Source of the DNA: Rhodospirillaceae bacterium
GTDB lineage: Bacteria > Pseudomonadota > Alphaproteobacteria > Rhodospirillales > Rhodospirillaceae
Reading direction: 5' to 3'
Assembly: GCA_040219235.1 (NCBI GenBank)
Contig: JAVJSV010000011.1
Coordinates: 1,116,001 to 1,180,000 of the forward strand
DNA length: 64,000 bases
The notes below the pieces were generated by a model that was not told the origin of the DNA, searched no databases, and saw nothing but the letters and a program-made list of their open reading frames with translations. Within the stretch, counting starts at the first letter, position 1; each line of letters opens with the position of its first letter. Below, piece by piece: positions 45,553-54,881 of the stretch. Made by a program: the position numbers and the translations under genes.

Positions 45553-48018
45553 ATGAAACGTACGTCTGTATTGGCCGCGTCGACAGCTTTGGTCACGTCG
45601 CTACTTTTGCCGCATGTGGCACCGATGGCCCAAAATTTGGCCCTCGAAGAAATCGTGGTGACCGCCCGTAAGGTTGAAGAAAACCTTATGGAAGTGCCGT
45701 TGGCCATTACCGCCTTCTCAGCGCAAGATATTGAGTCGCGCAACATGAAGGACCTGAATGACATCAGTGCCTTCACGCCAAGCTTCAGTTTCTCCAATCA
45801 GCAAGGTGGTTCAGGTCGTAACGACCGTTCGACGAACTCCCTTACGTTCCGTGGCTTGTTCCTGGGCAATAACGCCGGCTTGTCCGCTGGCGGTCAGCTT
45901 TTCATTGATGGTGCGCCGGTTATTGGGGCCCAGACCCCGAGCATCAGCGACGTCGAGCGTATTGAAGTGCTGAAAGGCCCTCAGAGTGCTTATTTCGGTC
46001 GCTCAACCTTTGCCGGTGCGATCAACTTTGTAACCCGCGATCCTGGCGATGAATTTGCTGGCAGAATCAATGCTGAGTACTCACAGTTTGGCTCACATGA
46101 TATGGCCCTCAGTCTTGAAGGCCCTATTGTAGAAGATAAGCTGGCCATTCGTGTTGGTGCGCGAAGTGTCCACGAAGGTGGATACTATACGAACTTCGCT
46201 GATCCGACGCAGAGTTTTGGCGAACGGGACACGACATCACTCTCGACATCGATTGTGTTCACGCCCAGCGACAACCTGAAGGTCAAAGCCTTCGTCCAGT
46301 ACTTCGAAAACAAGGACGGTCCGCCGGCCCAAGCGGCATTGAAGCAAGAATCTTTTAACGGGATTGCTGGCCGCGACGGCACGTGTCGTCCGAGCACGCC
46401 GTTACCTGCTGATATCACGCCAGGAAGCACTGCGGCCCAAGGGTACTACTGCGGCACGTTGCCGAGCGTCAGTGAAATTGACCCAAGCCTGATCTCGGGT
46501 GATTACGGAATCAATTCTGTGTTGCGTGAGACGCTGTTTAACCCGAACCCAAATTGGCTGACGTTCGATCCGACCTTTGTTGAGGGCTATGCCCATCGTC
46601 GTAACGCGTTCCAGGCCAATGTTCGGGCCGATTACGACACCAATGGTGGTTACACGTTCAGTTCGTTGACGGCTTATCATCGGGACAAATCTTCCAACCT
46701 GATCGACTTGAACTACCGCGATGCTAGAGATATCGCGAACCCGTTCTTTGTTTCGGAAGCCGTGACCCCAACACGCCTGCCATGGCGGAATACGCTCCTG
46801 CTTAGCCAAGCCCGCTCGCGGGACTTTAGCCAGGAATTGCGCATCACATCTCCGCAGGACGAGCGTCTGCGGTGGACAGCGGGGGTGAACTACCTTTGGG
46901 CGCATTCGCCGGGTGGCACGGTTTACGGCAACCTGATTCTGGGTCCGTTCTTTACGGCGGCCATCACCAAGCAATGGGCTGAAACGCCTTCCGTGTTTGG
47001 GGCTGTTTATTATGACATCGCCGATGATCTGACGCTCAGCGTAGAAGGCCGTTACCAGTGGGATAAGATCAGCCAACAGCCGATCATTGGCACAAATGGC
47101 CTCCCCACCACCGGCGTCGCCGCGCAGAAGCTCAAAGAAACCTACAAGAGCTTCTCACCCCGTGTTTCTATCGATTACAAATACGCGGAAAACTCGACTG
47201 CCTACGCCTTGTTCTCACGCGGGTATCGTCCGGGTGGCTTCAACGCCGGTCTCGTGACTTCCACACCTGAAACGCTTGCAGCCTTGCGGGCGGTTGTGCC
47301 GGATGCCGGTATTGCCTATCAGGAAGAGCAGATCGATAACTACGAGCTTGGTTTAAAATCCACGCTGCTCGACGGTCGTGCCCGTACAACCATCGCCCTG
47401 TATTATATGGACTGGTTGAATGGACAGGCTCAAAACAGCATCCCTGTCGTCGCCAATGGCGTTGCCAATCTGATCGGCTTAACCGTCAACAACGGTGCAG
47501 CCAAGCTCAAGGGCATCGAGTTTGAAGGTCAATTCCAAGCGACCGAAAATCTCACGTTGACTGCAGCTTTCGGTCTAAACGATACAGAGATCGAATCGTT
47601 CAACTGCTCTGAGTGTAACAACGCATACGGCAGCTTTGATGCAGTCGGAAACGAACTTCCAACTGTTCCAAAGTATACGTGGGCACTCTCAGGTGAGTAT
47701 ACCGACCAACTGACCAGTGAATTTGATTGGTTCACTCGCGTTGACTACACCCACACCGGTGCGAAGAACACTGACTTCTCGAACGTGGCGCAAACGGCCA
47801 AGATCGATAACGTGAATGCGCGCATTGGTATTCGCAATGACACGATGTCTTTAGAAGCCTTCGTCGTGAATGCGTTTAACCATGACGAAATGATCCATGG
47901 CTTGCAGGGGACAGACGTGTTCAACTTCATTACGGGTCCGGCCCCAAATGCACGTGAAATTCGTTTGTCATTACCTAAGCCACGCAGCTTTGGCGTGCGG
48001 GCGAGCTACAACTTCTAA
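45553..48018 (+). CDS. TonB-dependent outer-membrane receptor
   Basis: An 821-residue receptor that imports a scarce large nutrient with energy from TonB. A signal peptide precedes the plug domain, which begins LALEEIVVTARKVEENLMEV and includes VERIEVLKGPQSAYFGRSTFAGAINF. The beta-barrel fills the rest and the C-terminus ends in RASYNF with a terminal aromatic. The sequence is full length for the family and has the plug start typical of catabolic receptors in Sphingomonadales-like genomes. A strong terminator follows at 48044. Ligand unknown; iron chelate, vitamin or plant/algal compound are all possible. Confidence 0.95.
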   Translation: MKRTSVLAASTALVTSLLLPHVAPMAQNLALEEIVVTARKVEENLMEVPLAITAFSAQDIESRNMKDLNDISAFTPSFSFSNQQGGSGRNDRSTNSLTFRGLFLGNNAGLSAGGQLFIDGAPVIGAQTPSISDVERIEVLKGPQSAYFGRSTFAGAINFVTRDPGDEFAGRINAEYSQFGSHDMALSLEGPIVEDKLAIRVGARSVHEGGYYTNFADPTQSFGERDTTSLSTSIVFTPSDNLKVKAFVQYFENKDGPPAQAALKQESFNGIAGRDGTCRPSTPLPADITPGSTAAQGYYCGTLPSVSEIDPSLISGDYGINSVLRETLFNPNPNWLTFDPTFVEGYAHRRNAFQANVRADYDTNGGYTFSSLTAYHRDKSSNLIDLNYRDARDIANPFFVSEAVTPTRLPWRNTLLLSQARSRDFSQELRITSPQDERLRWTAGVNYLWAHSPGGTVYGNLILGPFFTAAITKQWAETPSVFGAVYYDIADDLTLSVEGRYQWDKISQQPIIGTNGLPTTGVAAQKLKETYKSFSPRVSIDYKYAENSTAYALFSRGYRPGGFNAGLVTSTPETLAALRAVVPDAGIAYQEEQIDNYELGLKSTLLDGRARTTIALYYMDWLNGQAQNSIPVVANGVANLIGLTVNNGAAKLKGIEFEGQFQATENLTLTAAFGLNDTEIESFNCSECNNAYGSFDAVGNELPTVPKYTWALSGEYTDQLTSEFDWFTRVDYTHTGAKNTDFSNVAQTAKIDNVNARIGIRNDTMSLEAFVVNAFNHDEMIHGLQGTDVFNFITGPAPNAREIRLSLPKPRSFGVRASYNF

Positions 48019-48043
48019 GTTTTCGCTCACATCAACAGTTTGG

Positions 48044-48079
48044 CAACGGCCGGGGTTTTTCCCCGGCCGTTGTTTTTTT
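48044..48079 (+). terminator. strong rho-independent terminator
   Basis: CAACGGCCGGGG (48044-48055) pairs perfectly with CCCCGGCCGTTG (48061-48072) across a TTTTT loop, followed by a run of Ts. Lies 26 bp after the receptor stop, so the receptor is transcribed alone. Confidence 0.92.
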
Positions 48080-48212
48080 AGCGCTATTTTTTGCCGTGAT
48101 TTTTTAACAAGACATTTCCTGGTTTTATTCCGCTGAACGATTGTCGGGATATCTTTGCGAAATGGGTCAGGCTGCTGTATGTCCTGAAGACCTTCAACGT
48201 GAAGTTTTGTTC

Positions 48213-50345
48213 ATGCCCTTCTACAGTCGCCTTCCTGTTGCACTTTCCCTGGCTCTTTCTCTCGCTTTTACAGCCGTTCCGCTGTCCGTTACGCTGGCGC
48301 AAACTGCCGCTCAGATAGACACGCAGCCGCAGGTGTCTGAGGATGGCTCAAAGACGGTCTATCCTGCCGCCTACTTTGTTCAGTATGACCCCTTAACCCT
48401 GCAGGATATGCTGCAACGCATTCCGGGCGCATCAATTACAGAGTCCGTCGCCACTGAAGAACGCCGCGGTCTGCGTGGCAACGAAGATGCCATTCTCATT
48501 AATGGGCAGCAGATCACCGGAAAAGATAGCGGCGGGGCTTCCGAACTGCAGCGCATCGCCGCCGCTCAAGTGGAACGCATTGAAATCCTGCGCGGCTCCT
48601 CCAGTGAAGTGCAGAGCACAACCCAGCGCATTATCAACGTGATCTTGCGGGCGGATGCCGGGGCGACGACAACGCTCACATTTGCGAGCCCGTACTATAC
48701 CAATGACGGGTCAGTGCGTCCCATCGTTGGCGCGACCTACAGCGTCAATGAACCCACCCGCAACTACACGGTGTCTATTAACACCAACCCGATTTACCGC
48801 CCCTGGGAACGGACCAAACTGACAACCGACTTGACCGGTCAGCCGGTGCTGTCCAGCGTCGAGTCAGAGCAGTCGAACAACTATACGATGCAATCCACCG
48901 GTCGGTATGAACAGAGTTTTGACTCCGGTTCGCGCCTGCAATTCAATGGTTTGGCACAATGGCGGATTCTTGATCGCGAGCGTCGTGAGGTGCTGCGGGA
49001 TCCCATGATCCCGCGCCAAAGCAACCAACTGTCAGATATCCTAGAGGTTGACGAGCGGGACCGCTTTACGGCGGAATTGAGTGCCGATTACAGCTTTCCT
49101 GTTGGCGAATCTGACACGGTGACGCTGCTCGGTTTGGTCAACTGGGAAAAAGAAAACCGCGACCGCGAAGTGTTTGATTTGGCACCGGAGGATGAGCCCG
49201 TTCTGGTGCGTCAGGCGCGTCAGGATATTAAAACCGAGACCATCGTGCGCGGCACCTACGACCGCACAGTCAGTCCCACCATCGGGGGGCAAATTGGCTT
49301 GGAAAGTGCCTTGAACACACAAGATACCGAATTCGATTTGTCGACCTTGGTCAATGGGGTCCTGACGCCTCTGCAAATTTTCAATAGCGACGGCAAGGTC
49401 ACTGAGTATCGTTCCGAGGCGTTCTCGACCCTGCGTTGGCGGCCCTTTGATAAACTGGAAACCGAGACCGGTCTTGCTGTTGAGGCTTCGCGGATTACCC
49501 AGGTCAGTGGTGATGTGGATAACGCCCGCACGCTTGTGTTCGCAAAGCCAACCTTCAATGCCTATTGGGATATCACGCCGAGTGATAAGATCATTTTCTC
49601 TGTCGCCCGAGACGTCAAGCAACTTAATTTCCTCGAGTTTGTTGCCACCATCACAGATCGCGATCAGGAACTGGAAGCAGGTAATCCTGACCTCAGACCA
49701 GAAAAATCCTGGGATACGGAACTTGGTATCGAGCATCGCATCGCAGACGGCGGTGGTGTGCTCTCTGCCTCCGCATTCTATCGCGCCGTTGAGGATGTCA
49801 GTGGCCGCACCACCTTCAACGGACTGCTCTCTCAGCCCGGAAACATTGGTGATGGCACAGAATATGGTGTGGAAGTCGAAGCCAGCTTGCAATTTACAAG
49901 GCTTGGGTGGTGGGACGGCGTTCTGACGGCCAGTTATCTCCGGCGTGACACTTCTGTCACCGATCCGTTTGATGGCCGCACCCGGCGCTTTGGTCTAACG
50001 CCCCACTGGGAGACCCAAGTTGAATACCGCCACGATGTTGATTTCATCATTGATGGACATGTCAGCTTTAATTTTTCTCAGAGTGGCGCAACCTACATTT
50101 ATGACTTGGATTATATCGAACGCATCAAGGAAGGCGGGTCTCTCACCCTCAGTGTCGAGCACCGGCTGAACGATTATTTCCGTCTGAATTTCTCGACCAA
50201 TAACTTTTTGAACCGCCTTCAGAGGCGGGACCGGCAATTGTTCGTGCCCGGCGGAACCATCGGAACGCGCACGCTTATTGGCGAGCGTAAAGAGCGTCAC
50301 AAATGGGGGCGTATTTTTAATGTCTTTATTCGTGGTACCTTCTAA
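48213..50345 (+). CDS. TonB-dependent outer-membrane receptor
   Basis: A 710-residue receptor. The ATG at 48213 opens a signal peptide (LPVALSLALSLAFTAVPLSV then TLAQTA); the frame continues upstream but those residues are unlike a signal. The plug has LTLQDMLQRIPGASI, RGLRGNEDAILINGQQITGK and VERIEILRGSSSEVQSTTQR. The barrel ends with IFNVFIRGTF, the terminal aromatic. It is of a different subtype from the receptor upstream: no EEIVVTAR start. It has its own transcription unit after the terminator at 48044 and converges on mlaC. Confidence 0.92.
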   Translation: MPFYSRLPVALSLALSLAFTAVPLSVTLAQTAAQIDTQPQVSEDGSKTVYPAAYFVQYDPLTLQDMLQRIPGASITESVATEERRGLRGNEDAILINGQQITGKDSGGASELQRIAAAQVERIEILRGSSSEVQSTTQRIINVILRADAGATTTLTFASPYYTNDGSVRPIVGATYSVNEPTRNYTVSINTNPIYRPWERTKLTTDLTGQPVLSSVESEQSNNYTMQSTGRYEQSFDSGSRLQFNGLAQWRILDRERREVLRDPMIPRQSNQLSDILEVDERDRFTAELSADYSFPVGESDTVTLLGLVNWEKENRDREVFDLAPEDEPVLVRQARQDIKTETIVRGTYDRTVSPTIGGQIGLESALNTQDTEFDLSTLVNGVLTPLQIFNSDGKVTEYRSEAFSTLRWRPFDKLETETGLAVEASRITQVSGDVDNARTLVFAKPTFNAYWDITPSDKIIFSVARDVKQLNFLEFVATITDRDQELEAGNPDLRPEKSWDTELGIEHRIADGGGVLSASAFYRAVEDVSGRTTFNGLLSQPGNIGDGTEYGVEVEASLQFTRLGWWDGVLTASYLRRDTSVTDPFDGRTRRFGLTPHWETQVEYRHDVDFIIDGHVSFNFSQSGATYIYDLDYIERIKEGGSLTLSVEHRLNDYFRLNFSTNNFLNRLQRRDRQLFVPGGTIGTRTLIGERKERHKWGRIFNVFIRGTF

Positions 50346-50380
50346 GCAGCCGATGCGGCAATAAACTTAAAAAGAACGCT

Positions 50381-50980
50381 TTAAGAAGCGCTGGCCACCT
50401 GCTTGCGCAGTTGGGTCAGCAGTCCCTCCAGGCCACCTTGTTGACGAATAGCCGAGGCGTAATCCTGGCGATAAGTAATTGCCATGCTGACGCCTTCCAC
50501 AATCACGTCGACAATGCGCAGGCCGTCTTCACGCAACCGCAGGCGCCATTGCACCGCAATGTTTTGCCCATTGGTGTCAACGATTACGGTGTCCACCACG
50601 GTGCCGCTGTCTCCGTCCGGTGTTGTGCCAAGAATCTTAATCGTTTGGCCACTGTATTCGCTAAACCGACGCGACCATGTGGCGACGATCACATTTTCGA
50701 AAACACTGATAAATTCTTGCTGCTCCGAGTTGCTGGCCGTGCGCCAATTGCGCGCGAGCACAAAGCGGCTGATGGCAGGGATATCAAAGCCATCATTGAA
50801 CAGGGCGCGAAATCGTTTTGCTTTCTCTTCTTCATCAATCTTAGCGGTGAGAATGCCGTCAATGCCAGCGGTTGCGAAATGATTGATGAAGGCGGTTGGG
50901 TCCGTGCGCCAGGCGTCCTCAGTGGCACTTGCTGTTCCACTGAAGGAGAGTAAAACGAGAAGAAAAAAGGCGCGTACCAT
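50381..50980 (-). CDS. mlaC: phospholipid-trafficking periplasmic protein MlaC
   Basis: A 199-residue periplasmic protein (signal FFLLVLLSFSGTASATE). It has the MlaC/Ttg2D family body with FRALFNDGFDIPAISRFVLA, WSRRFSEYSGQTIKIL and the C-terminal QQGGLEGLLTQLRKQ. MlaC ferries phospholipid between the outer-membrane MlaA complex and the inner-membrane MlaFEDB pump. Its ATG overlaps the mlaA stop by one base (TAATG). The pump genes are not in the window. Confidence 0.9.
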   Translation of the reverse strand: MVRAFFLLVLLSFSGTASATEDAWRTDPTAFINHFATAGIDGILTAKIDEEEKAKRFRALFNDGFDIPAISRFVLARNWRTASNSEQQEFISVFENVIVATWSRRFSEYSGQTIKILGTTPDGDSGTVVDTVIVDTNGQNIAVQWRLRLREDGLRIVDVIVEGVSMAITYRQDYASAIRQQGGLEGLLTQLRKQVASAS

Positions 50981-51843
50981 TACTGTGTTAGCCCTTGCGC
51001 TGTTTCTGTGGTGATCTCTTCGTTTTCAAGTCCTGAGAACGGGTCACCATCGTTGTCATCATCATAGTCGTTATAGTCTGGGGTCGGGGCAGGTGCTCCA
51101 TTACGAATGGCATTCCCGCGGTTCTGACGATAGGCCGAGCGCAAGGCGGCATAATAATCAACCGAAGACGCTTTCAGTTCGTTTAACACAGGTTCCGCAT
51201 TGCTTTTGGCATCGACGGCGAGTGCTCCGAAATAGGCCACTTGCCACCAGAAAGGGTTATCGGCGCGGCCAATCCAGGCCATGGCATCAAAGCCCATACT
51301 GTCAACTGTATATCCGCCGAGATCACGAACCCCAGACGGGCCTAGAATTGGAACGTAAAGATACGGACCATCGCTGACGCCCCATACGGCGAGGGTTTGG
51401 CCGAAGTCTTCAGAGTGATAGGGCAATCCCCAGCGGGAGGCGACATCAAACAAGCCAAACAGGCCCATGGTAGAGTTGATCAAAAAGCGCCCCAGGGTGG
51501 TGCCCGCGCGATCCCCTTCGCCTTGCAAGATATCATTGACCAAAGTGATGGGGGTGCGGAAATTACGAAACGCGTTGGTTACGCCGCGCTGTCCTGGCTC
51601 GGGCACCACAAACTGATAAGCCGAAATCGCCGGATTAAAGAGGACCGTGTCCAGGCCCTGATCCAATTGCAGCATGGAGCGGTTCCAGGGCTCTAACGGA
51701 TCATTCAATTGCGTGTAGGCTTTGAGCGCGTCCGGGTCCGATGCGGGGGGTTTCGAGGCACACGCCGATAACGCAACAACAGCGAGCAGCGCGCCAGTAA
51801 TATGTTTGGTATAAGCTGAGAAAAAAGAGGAACGTGACATCAA
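50980..51843 (-). CDS. mlaA: outer-membrane lipoprotein MlaA (VacJ)
   Basis: A 287-residue lipoprotein. Signal peptide with lipobox LSAC (cysteine about residue 28). The family core is present: DPLEPWNRSMLQLDQGLDTV, NDILQGEGDRAGTTLGRFLI and FGQTLAVWGVSDGPYLYVPI. MlaA removes surface phospholipid from the outer leaflet and hands it to MlaC. The C-terminal 30 residues are acidic. Translationally coupled to mlaC; divergent from metF. Confidence 0.93.
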   Translation of the reverse strand: MMSRSSFFSAYTKHITGALLAVVALSACASKPPASDPDALKAYTQLNDPLEPWNRSMLQLDQGLDTVLFNPAISAYQFVVPEPGQRGVTNAFRNFRTPITLVNDILQGEGDRAGTTLGRFLINSTMGLFGLFDVASRWGLPYHSEDFGQTLAVWGVSDGPYLYVPILGPSGVRDLGGYTVDSMGFDAMAWIGRADNPFWWQVAYFGALAVDAKSNAEPVLNELKASSVDYYAALRSAYRQNRGNAIRNGAPAPTPDYNDYDDDNDGDPFSGLENEEITTETAQGLTQ

Positions 51844-52079
51844 CTAACCTGAACCAAATATTCGCAAGAAAATCTATGAGTTCCGCAGAAAACTGCGCGA
51901 AATGACAGTTATTTTGGTAACATAACAGTGTCATAAACGCCAGACACGTTTCTGCGAAGATACCGAGCGCCAACGGCATATCTTAAGCATTCCTGCGGTC
52001 TTCGTTTGCGAATGACGGTAAGCCTGATAGAAAGCAGCGTCACATTGTGACATTCAGAACACAGGTCGTTGAGGGTTTC

Positions 52080-53012
52080 GTGTCGAAGGTTAAAACATCA
52101 CCGGATCGTGGGTCGCCGCTCATCGATCTCTTGCCCACAGATATTCAGGTTTCTTTCGAGTTTTTTCCGCCCAAAACGGAAAAGATGCAGGAAAAGTTAT
52201 GGACGGCCATTGAACGTCTGGCGCCGCTGAAGCCTAATTTTGTGTCTGTCACCTATGGGGCGGGTGGTTCGACTCGGGAGCGTACTCACGACACGCTGGT
52301 CCGCATACAAGAAGAAACAGATTTGGTGGCGGCCGCGCATCTGACCTGCGTCGGTGCGTCCCGTGGCGAGGTTGATGATGTGGCCCGCCGGTATTGGGAT
52401 GCGGGCGTGAAACATATAGTCGCATTGCGCGGCGATCCCCCGGGGGGCGAGACCGGTTATACCCCCCATCCAGATGGCTATGACTACGCATCTGATCTGG
52501 TGGCCGGTCTTAAAAAAGTTGCTGACTTTGAAATCAGTGTCGCGGCCTATCCGGAAACCCATGTTGAGGCGACAAGCGCCGAAATCGATTTAGATAACCT
52601 GAAGCGGAAAATTGATGCCGGGGCGACCCGCGCGATCACACAGTTATTTTTTGATCCTGATATCTATTTCAGATTTCTCGATCGCGCGGCGGCGGCGGGC
52701 ATCACCGTCCCCATCGTGCCGGGGTTAATGCCGGTCACACACTTCACCCAAAACGCCAATTTTGCGCAGCGGTGTGGCACCAGTGTTCCGCCTTGGATGC
52801 ATGATCTCTTTGCGGGGCTCGACGATGATCCTGGCACCCGGGAATTGGTTTCCGCCAGTTTGGCGGTCGAGCAGGTGAAGCGACTTGTCGCTGGGGGTGT
52901 CTCGGCGTTTCACTTCTATACCCTTAACCGCGCGGATCTGAGCTATGCCATTTGCCATGTGCTCGGCATTCGGCCTCAGGAGCCGTCAAAGGAACCGTCG
53001 TCAGCGGCCTAG
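52080..53012 (+). CDS. metF: methylenetetrahydrofolate reductase
   Basis: A 310-residue flavoprotein that reduces methylene-THF to methyl-THF for methionine synthesis. FEFFPPKTEKMQEKLW at the N-terminus, VTYGAGGSTRERTHDT, ALRGDPPGG and TQLFFDPDIYFRFLD are diagnostic. The GTG at 52080 with GAGGG 8 nt upstream is chosen; a GTG at 52047 in the same frame lacks such a signal. A SAM riboswitch was looked for upstream and not seen. Next gene starts 21 bp downstream with a perfect ribosome binding site. Confidence 0.95.
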   Translation: MSKVKTSPDRGSPLIDLLPTDIQVSFEFFPPKTEKMQEKLWTAIERLAPLKPNFVSVTYGAGGSTRERTHDTLVRIQEETDLVAAAHLTCVGASRGEVDDVARRYWDAGVKHIVALRGDPPGGETGYTPHPDGYDYASDLVAGLKKVADFEISVAAYPETHVEATSAEIDLDNLKRKIDAGATRAITQLFFDPDIYFRFLDRAAAAGITVPIVPGLMPVTHFTQNANFAQRCGTSVPPWMHDLFAGLDDDPGTRELVSASLAVEQVKRLVAGGVSAFHFYTLNRADLSYAICHVLGIRPQEPSKEPSSAA

Positions 53013-53032
53013 ACTAAGGAGGCGTCAAGCAC

Positions 53033-54802
53033 GTGAGTGGATACGGCAAAGTGAAGGGGAAAGTGCTCGCCGTTGTCCGTCACGACAATCTCATTCTCGC
53101 CGTGCTGGCGCTTGTGGTCGGCGTTGCGGTTGGTTGGGCTGTTTCTGGCTTTAGAACGGCGATCTCGCTTATTCAAACCCTGTTTTATGGCGATGGCGGT
53201 CAGAACCTCGCCACCATTGCGGATGGTCTTCCGGCCTGGCAAATCATCGCGGCGCCCTGCATCGGCGGTCTTCTGGTCGGTTTGTTTTATCGTTTTGTGA
53301 TGCCGGGTGGGGCTCCGCAAGCGGTTGCTCAGGTGATCGAAGCCAGCGCTTTGAAGTCTGGCCGACTGCCGTTGTGGCCAGGGTTTGCGGCGACCATCGG
53401 CAGTGCGGCGTCTCTCGGCGTGGGCGCATCGGCAGGTCGTGAAGGTCCCGCCGTGTTGTTGGGGGCGACGCTCAGTTCCTGGCTCGGTCAGCGCCTGAAC
53501 CTGGGCCGGCCCGTGGTGCGGACCCTGCTCGGCTGCGGCGGCGCAGCCGCCGTGGCGGCGTCTTTTAACGCTCCCATCGCCGGGGCCTTGTTCGCCCATG
53601 AAGTGATTGTCGGGCATTACGCTTTGAATGCGTTTACGCCGGTGGTGTTGTCGAGCATCGCAGCAACCATGGTGTCGCGCGCGATTTATGGCGACTATCC
53701 TGCCTTCATCATTCCCGCCTTTGACGTCATTGAATGGATCGAATTCCCAGCTTTTGCACTAACCGGCGTGGCGTGCGGTTTAGCGGCTGTGATCCTGATG
53801 CGCGGGATTGCCGTCCTCAAAAAAAGCGGGGACTCCTTATCGATCCCATGTTGGATCCGTCCCGCCTTGGCCGGGCTTGCCATTGGCCTCATAGCCCTGC
53901 AACTGCCGGATATTCTAGGCGTTGGCTACGAACAAACCGACCGCGCTCTGAGAAATATGTATCCACTGACCACGGTCTTGATGTTGATTGCCGCCAAGCT
54001 GGTCGCCACCACTTTATGTTTAGGTTGGGGCTTTGGCGGTGGTATCTTCAGCCCATCTTTGGCGTTGGGGGCCCTGGTCGGTGTCGCCGTCGGAACAGCG
54101 GCCACTCTGGTCGGCCAGGAGCTGTCGTCCGGGCCGGCGGCCTATGCCCTGGTGGGTATGGGCTCCTTGGCCGCCGCTGTGCTCGGCGCGCCGATCTCTA
54201 CAACACTCATTATTTTTGAAATGACAGGGGATTACACGCTCACCATTGCGGTCATGGTCGGCGTGGTGATTTCCACCTTGGTCAGTTCACAGTTGTACGG
54301 TCACAAATCGTTTTTCCTCGGGCAATTGTCGCAGGCGGGCATTCACCTGGGGGGCGGGCAGGATGTCAGTGGCCTTAAGGGCACTTCGGCCGCTGATTTT
54401 CTGGCCCCTAAGGTGGCGACCTGCATCCCGGAAACGCCAATCGCCGAGGTGCAGACCATGTTGCACGCGCGCAACATCGGTGAAGTCTACGTGGTTGACG
54501 ACTCTGACCAGTTTTTGGGCGTCGTCGCAGGGTCCGATGTTGCAGAAATACGCGGCGAGGCCGCAGATAAACCCGTCAAGCCCTTGGTTCACAGCGCAGC
54601 CTCCCTGGTGACCTCCACCGACACGGTTGAGAATGCTGTACAGGCATTGTTGGCTGCTGGCATGAACCGCTTACCCATGGTCCGCAGCCTTGAAGACCGC
54701 ACATTGATCGGAACTGTGGAAGCAAGAGCCCTGCTCAGGGCCGTAAATCTGACCCTTTTGGATGCCGACGCGGAAGCGCGTGGCAAGCCGCCTCGGCGAT
54801 AA
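53033..54802 (+). CDS. ClC-family chloride channel/transporter with CBS domains
   Basis: A 589-residue ClC protein. GTG start with AAGGAGG upstream. The membrane part (about residues 20-430) has the gating-glutamate motif GREGPAVLLG and GGGIFSPSLALGALVG. The GSGIP segment reads PGGAPQ, losing the anion-coordinating serine, and the proton-glutamate position of CLC-ec1 (second Glu of IEE) is Val in FAHEVIVG. These changes suggest a channel-like or altered-selectivity variant. The C-terminal 140 residues are two CBS domains (PKVATCIPETPIAEVQTML; VENAVQALLAAGMNRLPMV) that bind adenine nucleotides. Not a simple clcA. Confidence 0.9.
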   Translation: MSGYGKVKGKVLAVVRHDNLILAVLALVVGVAVGWAVSGFRTAISLIQTLFYGDGGQNLATIADGLPAWQIIAAPCIGGLLVGLFYRFVMPGGAPQAVAQVIEASALKSGRLPLWPGFAATIGSAASLGVGASAGREGPAVLLGATLSSWLGQRLNLGRPVVRTLLGCGGAAAVAASFNAPIAGALFAHEVIVGHYALNAFTPVVLSSIAATMVSRAIYGDYPAFIIPAFDVIEWIEFPAFALTGVACGLAAVILMRGIAVLKKSGDSLSIPCWIRPALAGLAIGLIALQLPDILGVGYEQTDRALRNMYPLTTVLMLIAAKLVATTLCLGWGFGGGIFSPSLALGALVGVAVGTAATLVGQELSSGPAAYALVGMGSLAAAVLGAPISTTLIIFEMTGDYTLTIAVMVGVVISTLVSSQLYGHKSFFLGQLSQAGIHLGGGQDVSGLKGTSAADFLAPKVATCIPETPIAEVQTMLHARNIGEVYVVDDSDQFLGVVAGSDVAEIRGEAADKPVKPLVHSAASLVTSTDTVENAVQALLAAGMNRLPMVRSLEDRTLIGTVEARALLRAVNLTLLDADAEARGKPPRR

Positions 54803-54881
54803 CAGGCGCGCATTTCCGCCAATCACCAACACGACCAAACTTCGGGCTTTTATCCCGGGTGAGACTGCGTAGGATGCGGTC

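Noticed and set aside
51844-52079. SAM riboswitch upstream of metF
   Set aside because: No recognisable SAM-I, SAM-II or related consensus could be found by eye.
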